NCBI GenBank assembly: GCA_029981855.1
Contig: JARRCS010000004.1
Coordinates: forward strand, 26,074-90,073
Direction: 5' to 3'
DNA from: Halanaerobiales bacterium
GTDB taxonomy: Bacteria; Bacillota; Halanaerobiia; Halanaerobiales; DTU029
DNA length: 64,000 nt
Part shown: in pieces, positions 43,549 to 51,342 of the stretch
How the letters are laid out: each line of letters opens with the position of its first letter
Position numbering within the stretch: position 1 is the first letter of the stretch
The notes under the pieces: model-generated
Seen by the model: only the letters and a program-made list of their open reading frames with translations
What the model was told of the DNA's origin: nothing
Databases searched by the model: none
Program-made: the position numbers and the translations under genes

Positions 43549-44023
43549 ATTTATCAACCCTCGTATAATATGATTAGTGACATTAATTAAAAGTCACTTT
43601 TGAAACCTAAATTAATAATTTTTTAATCCTATACATTAAAAACAGTAGTAGTAGTTGTGGTTATGTGGGCAACTTGGTCTTTAGTTGTCCAAGCGGTGTG
43701 GATAATGTGCGTCAATTTGATTTTTAATTGTCCACATTATCCATATAAGCGTCATATCCACAACTCATAAGAGCTGCTACAAAATTTGTCCTCCAGGTTG
43801 TTCCTATGATACAATTTAACCATAAGTATCTAGGGACTTGCTTTTCACCCCAGTTGCATGCTCTTTAGCATGACTTATTTCCATCTTTTGGAATGTTGGC
43901 TAGGCGGGTATCTTATTACCTAATTTGCTTATTTTAGACTAAAATTTTTTTGATTTCCCTCTTGACATCTTACCGTATTTCTTAACATAAAATTATACAC
44001 ATTATCACCTTCATAATAATAAT
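43549..44023. other. 475-base AT-rich non-coding gap with many hairpins
   Basis: No gene of convincing coding character on either strand. It holds a large interrupted palindrome (43653-43765) and several exact small hairpins: GATAC/GTATC (43808-43830), CTAGGG/CCCCAG with one wobble (43830-43853), CATGC/GCATG (43857-43872) and TTCCA/TGGAA (43879-43893). This stretch is more GC-rich than the genes beside it. It could be the relic of a mobile element end or a structured RNA; I cannot name it. Confidence 0.5.
43653..43765. repeat. Large interrupted palindrome with DnaA-box-like sites
   Basis: Outer arms AGTTGTGGTTATG and CATATCCACAACT (43653-43665 with 43753-43765, 12 of 13 paired) enclose an 11-bp arm TGGATAATGTG/CACATTATCCA (43699-43709 with 43733-43743) and a 5-bp CAATT/AATTG stem. 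A further CTTGG/CCAAG pair sits between. The strands carry one perfect DnaA-box consensus TTATCCACA (minus strand) and near matches ATATCCACA and TTGTCCACA. Function not known. Confidence 0.6.
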
Positions 44024-46714
44024 TTAACAAACAAATTCTTTGAATCTTTTATCAGAAACTTTAGCTAATTTTTCTAACTTACTTTTTATTTTTAAATGTT
44101 TTTTAATAAAATCACTTTTATTTAAGTAAATATTATCAAACATTTCACTGATCTTTTTAAAACTTACTTCTTTAATATTAATACAGTTTTTAGTATTATC
44201 TATTATCTCATTAAAACCATAAATTTTGCCAATATTAGAATCATAATCTATTGCTAATGTTGGGATGCCAAGTGTATTACCAAAAACTACAGAATGAAAC
44301 CTCATCCCGACCAACATTTCAGCTTCTTGAAATATTTTTATTGATTCTTCTACTGAATATTCTCCTCCATAAAATTTTATCAATTCGTTATCAGGAAGTT
44401 TTTTCTTTAACTCAAAAAAGTAATTCCGATCATCATTTCCCAAAAAATAAGTATGCATGGGAAAAAATCTAACTTCTTTTTTATATTCATTAATTATCTT
44501 TTCTACTAATTTTATAATTGAATCTATAAAATTATCTTTTATATTGATATATTCATTCTTATTTTTACAATAGTTCAACGGCCAATCCCTTATTGAAAAT
44601 AAGATATAGGAATTATTATTTTTTCTTGGCTTCACGTAATCAAGTAAATAATTAACTGCTGGATCAACATATGAACTATAATTTATATTTTCTATAATTT
44701 CGGGATAGCTTTTCGCTGAATTATCATCTCTTAACATAATAAGATCTGAAAGTTGTAATATAAATTTAACTACATTTTTTAACCTGTTCGATTTTAATGG
44801 CCCTAAACCACAGTTATATATTACTGTTTTTTTTCTAAATAATTTAGCTAAAATAAATGTAAATAAAATGTTATTTAGATTTTCTATATCCATTAAAGGC
44901 CCGCCACCCATTATAATAACATCAGACTCTTTAATTTTTTTTATATTTTCTTTAATACCTTTACCGAAAATTTCATTATTGTTATTAGTTTTTATCATTT
45001 TCATTGTTTCTTCTGTATAATATGGCACAATTGAAGATATATTCAATTTTATATTAGAATTAATCTTAATTAAATTCCTTATTATGCCTCCTAAAATTGC
45101 TTTGTCACCTAATGTTTCTGTTCCATACCAACCAGTTATATAGGCTACCCCTAATTGATTTTTATTTTTAGATTTCACGTGCTTTAAAATTGGAACTAAT
45201 AAAAATGATAAATAATATAATAAACGATAACTTTTTTTGATATATTTTGCTTTTAACTCTCTAAATTTATATTTTAAAATAGTCTTTATATTATGGATAC
45301 CATTATAATCGTGTATACAATAATCACAGTGATTCTTTAAAATATCTTTTCGTTTTTTCACATTAAGAAAATATAAATTTTTTAAGTCTTCTTTTAGAGC
45401 ATTTCCTAATAACGGACTTTTAGTAAAACAATAATATAAATTTCCTTCAGGATCTAAGGAAATACCCCTATTTTTCCAATCACAACCTGCTCCTCTTGGT
45501 TTATTCTCAATTAATTGATCAATTAAAGATTTATAAAATATTTTTTGGTCAATTTTGCTTTCATAATTATTAATTAATCCCTCTAAAAACTTAGCAATTT
45601 TTATTTTCTCTTCTCTATTAAACTCAAAATTTGATCTTAAATCAGCATTATATAATCTATCTATTTGTGTAGCTATTCTAAATTTAATATATTTCCCCCG
45701 ATCTTTTGCATAATTTAATACATTATATAAATCATGTATATTATCTTTAACTATAGTAGTACTTAGACTGTAATCAAATCCCCTATTATCAAGAGCATCT
45801 AATAAAGCATTTAAATTATCAAAAGAAAATCTATTACCTCGAATTTTATTATGAACTTCACCAATACCATCAAGGGAAAACATGATTGAAAAATCTATAT
45901 TATTTTTTCGGCATAATTCTTCTATTTTTGGTAATACTTCCAAAATCTTATTCTTTAAAAGGCCATTAGATATAATAGAAATCCACTTTAATTTTGGAGT
46001 GCTATTAATAATAAATTTAATAACATCTAAAATATCTTTACGTAAAAAAGGTTCTCCCCCACTTAGGCCAACCCCAACTACTTCTTTAAAAAGTTCATTA
46101 GAAAAAACTTCCCCTATTTCCTCGGGAGTCATCATATGCTCTTCTCTATTTTCTCTCTTCCAAACATTACACATTTTACATCTACAATTGCAGAGACTAG
46201 TAATTGGAAAATTTACTACTTTTGGATATTCTTTTATTCCAAATATAATACTTAAATCATTTTTTATTGACTTAAAAAGATATTTTAGAAATTTTTTTAT
46301 TTTATCCAAATTTGTATTACCATTAGTGTTTATCGCCGGAATAATTTTTGTTTTAGTTACTCCAATATTTATCAGTTGTTTTTCTATTTCAACTTTCCAA
46401 GTAGAAGCAATAACTACCTTGTCAACTTTATTAATTTTTTTTAATTGTGGTTTAATAATTTTTTTCCCATAAACCTCCTTTCCCCATTTTATTTGACTAT
46501 TATCCATAAACCATTTGATTCTAATATTACTACCTGTTAAGTTATTAAAATCTTGAATAAAACTAAAAACAATTTTTCCTGCATTTCCAGCACCAAAAAT
46601 AATAATCTCATCATTATTATTATTTCTAACATATTTTATAAATTTCTTGGTTATTATCTCATATCTTGATGAATTTATTAATTTATATAAATATAATGAT
46701 GAACTTCCTTTCAT
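44024..46714 (-). CDS. Triple fusion: Rossmann-like module + radical SAM/SPASM + polysaccharide pyruvyltransferase
   Basis: 896 residues. Residues about 35-130 are the shared module (EIIIFGAGNAGKIVFSFIQD, WFMDNSQIKWGKEVYGKK). Residues about 165-470 are a radical SAM enzyme: the CX3CX2C cluster is Cys175/179/182 (CNCRCKMC), GGEP is at 219-222, and SPASM-type cysteines are 411, 429, 463 and 466. Residues about 521-896 match the polysaccharide pyruvyltransferase family (GTETLGDKAILGGIIRNLI, VIIMGGGPLMDIENLN, LVGMRFHSVVFGNTLGIPTL). The gene is strikingly AT-rich and flanked by two palindrome-bearing gaps. Substrate unknown; probably a late sugar modification. Confidence 0.8.
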   Translation of the reverse strand: MKGSSSLYLYKLINSSRYEIITKKFIKYVRNNNNDEIIIFGAGNAGKIVFSFIQDFNNLTGSNIRIKWFMDNSQIKWGKEVYGKKIIKPQLKKINKVDKVVIASTWKVEIEKQLINIGVTKTKIIPAINTNGNTNLDKIKKFLKYLFKSIKNDLSIIFGIKEYPKVVNFPITSLCNCRCKMCNVWKRENREEHMMTPEEIGEVFSNELFKEVVGVGLSGGEPFLRKDILDVIKFIINSTPKLKWISIISNGLLKNKILEVLPKIEELCRKNNIDFSIMFSLDGIGEVHNKIRGNRFSFDNLNALLDALDNRGFDYSLSTTIVKDNIHDLYNVLNYAKDRGKYIKFRIATQIDRLYNADLRSNFEFNREEKIKIAKFLEGLINNYESKIDQKIFYKSLIDQLIENKPRGAGCDWKNRGISLDPEGNLYYCFTKSPLLGNALKEDLKNLYFLNVKKRKDILKNHCDYCIHDYNGIHNIKTILKYKFRELKAKYIKKSYRLLYYLSFLLVPILKHVKSKNKNQLGVAYITGWYGTETLGDKAILGGIIRNLIKINSNIKLNISSIVPYYTEETMKMIKTNNNNEIFGKGIKENIKKIKESDVIIMGGGPLMDIENLNNILFTFILAKLFRKKTVIYNCGLGPLKSNRLKNVVKFILQLSDLIMLRDDNSAKSYPEIIENINYSSYVDPAVNYLLDYVKPRKNNNSYILFSIRDWPLNYCKNKNEYINIKDNFIDSIIKLVEKIINEYKKEVRFFPMHTYFLGNDDRNYFFELKKKLPDNELIKFYGGEYSVEESIKIFQEAEMLVGMRFHSVVFGNTLGIPTLAIDYDSNIGKIYGFNEIIDNTKNCINIKEVSFKKISEMFDNIYLNKSDFIKKHLKIKSKLEKLAKVSDKRFKEFVC

Positions 46715-46746
46715 TTTTCTCCCCCTAATGTGGCTAAATATACATT

Positions 46747-46945
46747 ATTAATTATTCTGATTATAAAGTTTAAACAACTATATTAGGTCAGCAATGATTT
46801 TTCTGTAGCGACTTTTGAAACAGACTGCAGCCATGGACGACGGAAGGCTGTTTCTAACAGTGAGCGAAGCAGGATGCGTAGCGAACGACAAGCAGAAGAA
46901 AAATCATTGTTGTGCTGAGTTAACTTTATAATCATATTAATTATT
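46747..46945. mobile_element. MITE-like palindromic element flanked by 10-base direct repeats
   Basis: A 177-base unit (46758-46934) has end arms TGATTATAAAGTTTAAAC and GTTAACTTTATAATCA as inverted repeats. Inside are a second arm pair around ATGATTTTTCT/AGAAAAATCAT (46794-46804 with 46897-46907) and a GC-rich core with CAGCC/GGCTG. The ends abut the same 10 bases ATTAATTATT on both sides (46747-46756 and 46936-46945), which looks like a target-site duplication. No ORF inside. The region is AT-rich, so the direct repeat alone is weak evidence. Confidence 0.55.
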
Positions 46946-46970
46946 ATATAACTCAATTTCCAATCAAAAA

Positions 46971-47918
46971 TTATAATTCCTTCTCTTCAAAATCCAAATA
47001 AATCTTATACCATTCATAAGTCATCTTAATCCCTTCTCTCAAATCGATCCTGGCTTTCCAACCTAATTCATTCAGTTTTGATACATCAAGCAATTTCCGG
47101 GGAGTCCCATCGGGTTTAGAAGTATCATTGACAATCTTTCCTTCAAAGCCAACGATCTCTTTAATTAATTGGGTCAGTTCCCGGATAGAAATATCCTTGC
47201 CTGTTCCTATATTGATAATCTCACTACCATCATAATTGTTCATTAGATATACCACAGCATCTGCCAGGTCATCAACATGTAAAAACTCTCTCCGTGGTTT
47301 GCCTGTCCCCCAGATTACTACCTCATCTTTATTATTTACTTTTGCTTCATGAAATTTCCTGATTAGGGCAGGGAATACGTGGGAGGTTTCAAGATTAAAA
47401 TTATCATTGGGTCCATAGAGATTTGTAGGCATAACAGAGATAAAATTAGTCCCGTACTGTTTGTTATAGTGCTGGCACATTTTAAGCCCTGCTATCTTGG
47501 CAATAGCATAAGCTTCATTGGTGGGTTCCAGCTTGCCGTCTAAAAGATATTCCTCTTTCATCGGCTGTTTGGCATATTTGGGATAGATACAGGAACTGCC
47601 TAAAAATAATAACTTTTTTACATTATTACGGTAAGCAGCTTCAATTACATTTGACTGAATCATGATATTATCATAGATAAATTCGGCTGAATATCTATCA
47701 TTAGCCTTAATGCCACCAACTTTAGCGGCAGCCAGAAAGACATAATCCGGTTTCTCTTTAGCAAAAAAATCTTCAACCTCAGCCTGTCTTCTTAGATCAA
47801 GCTCGGAGGAGGTTCTAAACAGTAAGTTTGAATAACCTTCTTTTTTAAGTTTTCTCATAATAGCTGATCCAACCAGTCCACGGTGGCCAGCAACATAGAT
47901 CTTATCATCTTTATTCAT
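46971..47918 (-). CDS. fcl: GDP-L-fucose synthase
   Basis: 315 residues. NADP-binding [20 protein letters not shown], catalytic Ser-Tyr-Lys region [16 protein letters not shown] and [20 protein letters not shown], and the [18 protein letters not shown] segment are typical of GDP-4-keto-6-deoxymannose 3,5-epimerase-reductase. Together with Gmd it makes GDP-L-fucose from GDP-mannose. Follows gmd by 17 bases. Confidence 0.93.
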   Translation of the reverse strand: MNKDDKIYVAGHRGLVGSAIMRKLKKEGYSNLLFRTSSELDLRRQAEVEDFFAKEKPDYVFLAAAKVGGIKANDRYSAEFIYDNIMIQSNVIEAAYRNNVKKLLFLGSSCIYPKYAKQPMKEEYLLDGKLEPTNEAYAIAKIAGLKMCQHYNKQYGTNFISVMPTNLYGPNDNFNLETSHVFPALIRKFHEAKVNNKDEVVIWGTGKPRREFLHVDDLADAVVYLMNNYDGSEIINIGTGKDISIRELTQLIKEIVGFEGKIVNDTSKPDGTPRKLLDVSKLNELGWKARIDLREGIKMTYEWYKIYLDFEEKEL

Positions 47919-47935
47919 GAGCTATTCCACCCTTT

Positions 47936-48979
47936 TTAAATATCGCCCCGTTCTTTTATAGCCTTTAAATCTGCCTCGACCATTAATTTAACTAATTCCT
48001 CAAAGGTAACCTTACTTTCCCAGCCTAGTTCTCTTTTGGCTTTAGATGGATCACCGAGTAAAAAATTAACCTCAGTAGGTCTAAAATATTTAGGATCGAT
48101 CTCTACTATTACCTTACCTGTCCTTCTATCTATACCCTTTTCATCGGCTCCTTCACCTTCCCAGACTAAGTCAATTCCCACATATTTAAAGGCCAGTTCA
48201 GCAAACTCTCTAACCGTATGGGCTTCACCGGTAGCAATTACATAATCCTCCGGTTTATCCTGTTGTAACATCATCCACATCATTTCTACATAATCTTTAG
48301 CATATCCCCAGTCCCTTTTGGCATTGAGGTTCCCTAAATATAATTTTTCCTGCTTCCCTTTAGCAATTCGGGCGGCTGCTCTGGTTATCTTGCGGGTAAC
48401 AAAACGCTTTCCACGGCGGGGAGATTCATGATTGAAAAGAATACCGTTTACTGCATACAAACCATAGGCTTCCCGGTAATTTTTAACAATCCAGTAAGCA
48501 TATAATTTGGCCACAGCATAGGGACTTCGGGGGTAAAAGGGGGTATTTTCATTCTGAGGAACCTCCTGTACCTTTCCAAATAATTCACTGGTTGATGCTT
48601 GGTAAAACCTTGTATCAATCTCCGTTTCTTTGATTGCATCCAGCAACCTTAATGTCCCGGTAGCATCTACATCGGTAGTATATTCCGGCATCTGGAAGGA
48701 AACAGCCACATGACTTTGAGCAGCCAGATTATAGATCTCATCTGGCTTAATCTTTTCTACCAGTCGACTCAGATTACTGGCATCGGTCATATCTCCGTAA
48801 TGCAGAAATAACCGTACATCCTTTTCATGGGGATCTTGATAAATATGGTTGATTCTTTCTGTATTAAAGGTAGAAGCACGTCTGATAATTCCATGAACCT
48901 CATAACCTTTATCTAACAATAATTCTGCCAGATATGAACCATCCTGGCCGGTTATACCTGTAATCAGTGCTTTCTTCAT
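47936..48979 (-). CDS. gmd: GDP-mannose 4,6-dehydratase
   Basis: 347 residues. [20 protein letters not shown] is the NADP-binding signature. [40 protein letters not shown] and [20 protein letters not shown] hold the Thr/Ser, Tyr and Lys residues of the SDR active site. First step to GDP-fucose. The upstream 105-base gap to pseC is AT-rich and shows no clear promoter. Confidence 0.95.
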   Translation of the reverse strand: MKKALITGITGQDGSYLAELLLDKGYEVHGIIRRASTFNTERINHIYQDPHEKDVRLFLHYGDMTDASNLSRLVEKIKPDEIYNLAAQSHVAVSFQMPEYTTDVDATGTLRLLDAIKETEIDTRFYQASTSELFGKVQEVPQNENTPFYPRSPYAVAKLYAYWIVKNYREAYGLYAVNGILFNHESPRRGKRFVTRKITRAAARIAKGKQEKLYLGNLNAKRDWGYAKDYVEMMWMMLQQDKPEDYVIATGEAHTVREFAELAFKYVGIDLVWEGEGADEKGIDRRTGKVIVEIDPKYFRPTEVNFLLGDPSKAKRELGWESKVTFEELVKLMVEADLKAIKERGDI

Positions 48980-49084
48980 AGCTATATATATCCTCTCATA
49001 TGAATATGATAATTAAAACTATATAAATATGTTAACACTATTATCCCAACGAAAAATAGTAATATAAAAAGATTCAAGTAATTA

Positions 49085-50233
49085 CTATAACCCTTTTAAA
49101 ACTTCAATTACATATTCAACATCACTATCACTCATTCTGGGGTACAATGGTAAAGTTATCGTCCTTTTGTAGAATCCTTCAGCTACAGGGCAGATTCCCT
49201 TACAGTAGCCCAATTTTTGGTAATAGGAATGCCAGTAGACAGGAATATAATGAACCTGTACCCCTAACCCCTTATCTCTGAGATATTCGAAGACCTCTTT
49301 CCTGCTTTTTCCCAGCTGTTCTTCATCTACCTGAACAACATAGAGGTGCCAGGAACTCTCCCGGTCATCCTTCTGAAAGGGGAGTTTTAACCAGTCTATA
49401 TCAGCCAGTTCCCGGTTATAAATACCGGCAATCTCCCGTCTTCTTTCCAGAAACCCGTCACTTTTTTTTAGCTGACTTATACCGAAAGCAGCCTGGATAT
49501 CAGTCATCCGGTAGTTATAGCCCAGAAACTGCTGCTCATGATACCAGGGTCCGTCTGCAGTTTTAATAAATATATCTGTATCTTTAGTAATACCATGGGT
49601 CCTGAACTGGATCAATTTATTATAATACTCTTCAGAATTAGTAGTAATCATACCACCCTCTCCGGTGGTAATATGTTTAACGGGATGAAAGCTAAATATG
49701 GTCATATCACTATACCTGCAGTTTCCAATTTTTTCTCCTTTATATGTAGCACCCAGAGCATGGGCTGCATCCTCAATAACCGTTAAATTATTTTCCCGAG
49801 CAATTCTATAAATCTCATCAAGGTCACAGGGCTGTCCAGTATAATGGACCGGGATGACGGCGGCCGTCATTTCCGTAATTTTCTTCTTTATCTCTTCTGG
49901 AGAAATATTGTAAGTTTGAGGGTCGATATCAGCAAAAATGGGTTTGCCCTCCATATAGAGAACAGAATTAGCAGTAGCGGCAAAGGTCATGGGTGAGGTG
50001 ATAACCTCATCCCCTTCTTTGATCCCGGCTGCAAAACAGGCTGCATGTAAAGCGGCAGTTCCGTTAGCAATAGCTACTGCATATTTAGCCCCTACATAAT
50101 CAGCAAAACTTTCTTCAAATTCCTTTATCTTTGGACCTGTAGTTAGATAGTCACTCTTTAAAACATCTATAACTGCCTGAATGTCATCATCATCTATCCA
50201 CTGCCTGCCGTAGGGTATAAACTTATCAGTCAT
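49085..50233 (-). CDS. pseC: UDP-4-amino sugar aminotransferase PseC
   Basis: 382 residues, DegT/DnrJ/EryC1 family. Motifs: DYLTTGPKIKEFEESFADYV, NGTAALHAACFAAGIKEGDE, and the pyridoxal-phosphate lysine in SFHPVKHITTGEGGMITTN. PseC moves an amino group to the C4 keto sugar made by PseB. Nearly abuts pseB (2 bases), the usual pair order. Confidence 0.92.
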   Translation of the reverse strand: MTDKFIPYGRQWIDDDDIQAVIDVLKSDYLTTGPKIKEFEESFADYVGAKYAVAIANGTAALHAACFAAGIKEGDEVITSPMTFAATANSVLYMEGKPIFADIDPQTYNISPEEIKKKITEMTAAVIPVHYTGQPCDLDEIYRIARENNLTVIEDAAHALGATYKGEKIGNCRYSDMTIFSFHPVKHITTGEGGMITTNSEEYYNKLIQFRTHGITKDTDIFIKTADGPWYHEQQFLGYNYRMTDIQAAFGISQLKKSDGFLERRREIAGIYNRELADIDWLKLPFQKDDRESSWHLYVVQVDEEQLGKSRKEVFEYLRDKGLGVQVHYIPVYWHSYYQKLGYCKGICPVAEGFYKRTITLPLYPRMSDSDVEYVIEVLKGL

Positions 50234-50235
50234 CT

Positions 50236-51207
50236 CTATAACTCCTTAATCATCTCTCGCATCTCTTCTATAGTTAGCCATTTATCATTTTTATCACTGG
50301 TATATTCAAAACCATCCGGTAGGGATTTACCATCTTTATGGTTGGATGAATTCCACCAGTTAAATTCCGGTTTAATTATGTAATAATCAGGAAATTCCAG
50401 TGTGTGGCGGGCATCTGACCTGGTAATCAGCACCTCATGTATTTTTTCTCCCGGCCTGATCCCGACAATCTCCTGTTCACATTCAGGGGCAATGGCTTTT
50501 GCCAGGTCGGTAATCTTCATACTGGGAATCTTGGGAACAAAGATCTCCCCCCCGTGCATCTTTTCCAAAGACGTTAATACCATCTCTACTCCCTGTTCCA
50601 GGGTAATCCAGAAGCGGGTCATTCTGGGGTCGGTAATAGGTAGGCTGCCGGTCTCCTTCATCTTCTGGAAAAGGGGTATTACACTCCCCCGGCTCCCCAT
50701 AACATTTCCGTAACGGACTACGGCAAACCTGGTATCCTTTTTACCGGCATATGAATTTCCAGCAATAAATAATTTATCAGAACACAGTTTAGTTGCACCA
50801 TATAGATTGACCGGGTTGGCTGCCTTATCGGTACTCAGGGCCACAATTCTCTTTACACCTTTATCAATAGCGGCATTGATAATATTTTGAGCTCCGATAA
50901 CATTTGTCTTTATTGCTTCAAAGGGGTTATACTCACACTCGGGTACTCGTTTTAAGGCTGCTGCATGAACGATAATGTCCACACCTTCAAAAGCCCGGCA
51001 AAGTCTTTCCTTGTCCCGAACATCACCGATGAAAAATCTAAGTCTAGGGTCATTATTAAATTGTGATCTCATATTGGCCTGCTTTAATTCATCCCGGCTG
51101 AAAATAATTAACTTTTCCACATCATACCTGTTAAGTACTATTTCGGTAAATTTTTTCCCAAAAGAGCCCGTCCCACCGGTAACTAATACCGTTTTACCAT
51201 CTAACAT
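50236..51207 (-). CDS. pseB: UDP-GlcNAc 4,6-dehydratase (inverting) PseB
   Basis: 323 residues, SDR family. KTVLVTGGTGSFGKKFTEIV (NADP-binding with the GSFG form of FlaA1/PseB), HAAALKRVPECEYNPFEAIK, STDKAANPVNLYGATKLCSD and PRMTRFWITLEQGVEMVL are all diagnostic of PseB. It starts the pseudaminic acid pathway from UDP-GlcNAc by C5 inversion and C6 deoxygenation. A 135-base gap separates it from the Maf gene upstream; no strong promoter seen. Confidence 0.94.
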   Translation of the reverse strand: MLDGKTVLVTGGTGSFGKKFTEIVLNRYDVEKLIIFSRDELKQANMRSQFNNDPRLRFFIGDVRDKERLCRAFEGVDIIVHAAALKRVPECEYNPFEAIKTNVIGAQNIINAAIDKGVKRIVALSTDKAANPVNLYGATKLCSDKLFIAGNSYAGKKDTRFAVVRYGNVMGSRGSVIPLFQKMKETGSLPITDPRMTRFWITLEQGVEMVLTSLEKMHGGEIFVPKIPSMKITDLAKAIAPECEQEIVGIRPGEKIHEVLITRSDARHTLEFPDYYIIKPEFNWWNSSNHKDGKSLPDGFEYTSDKNDKWLTIEEMREMIKEL

Positions 51208-51342
51208 CCTGACCCAACTCCTTTATTTAACACACTAATAAAACATAATATTATTTTTTTCGCACAAATTAGACACTCCTATTTAAGTAATTCTATCATA
51301 TAATACAAATTCCTGCCCTATTTTTATTTTTGGAAAAAAATA

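Noticed and set aside
43960-44000. Plus-strand TTGACA followed by CATAAA as a promoter reading rightward
   Set aside because: Weak -10, and it would transcribe antisense through the radical SAM gene with no gene to serve.
45882-46472. 196-codon open frame on the plus strand inside the radical SAM gene
   Set aside because: Antisense to clear radical SAM motifs, low-complexity Ile/Phe/Leu-rich product, no ribosome site: a shadow of AT-rich coding sequence.
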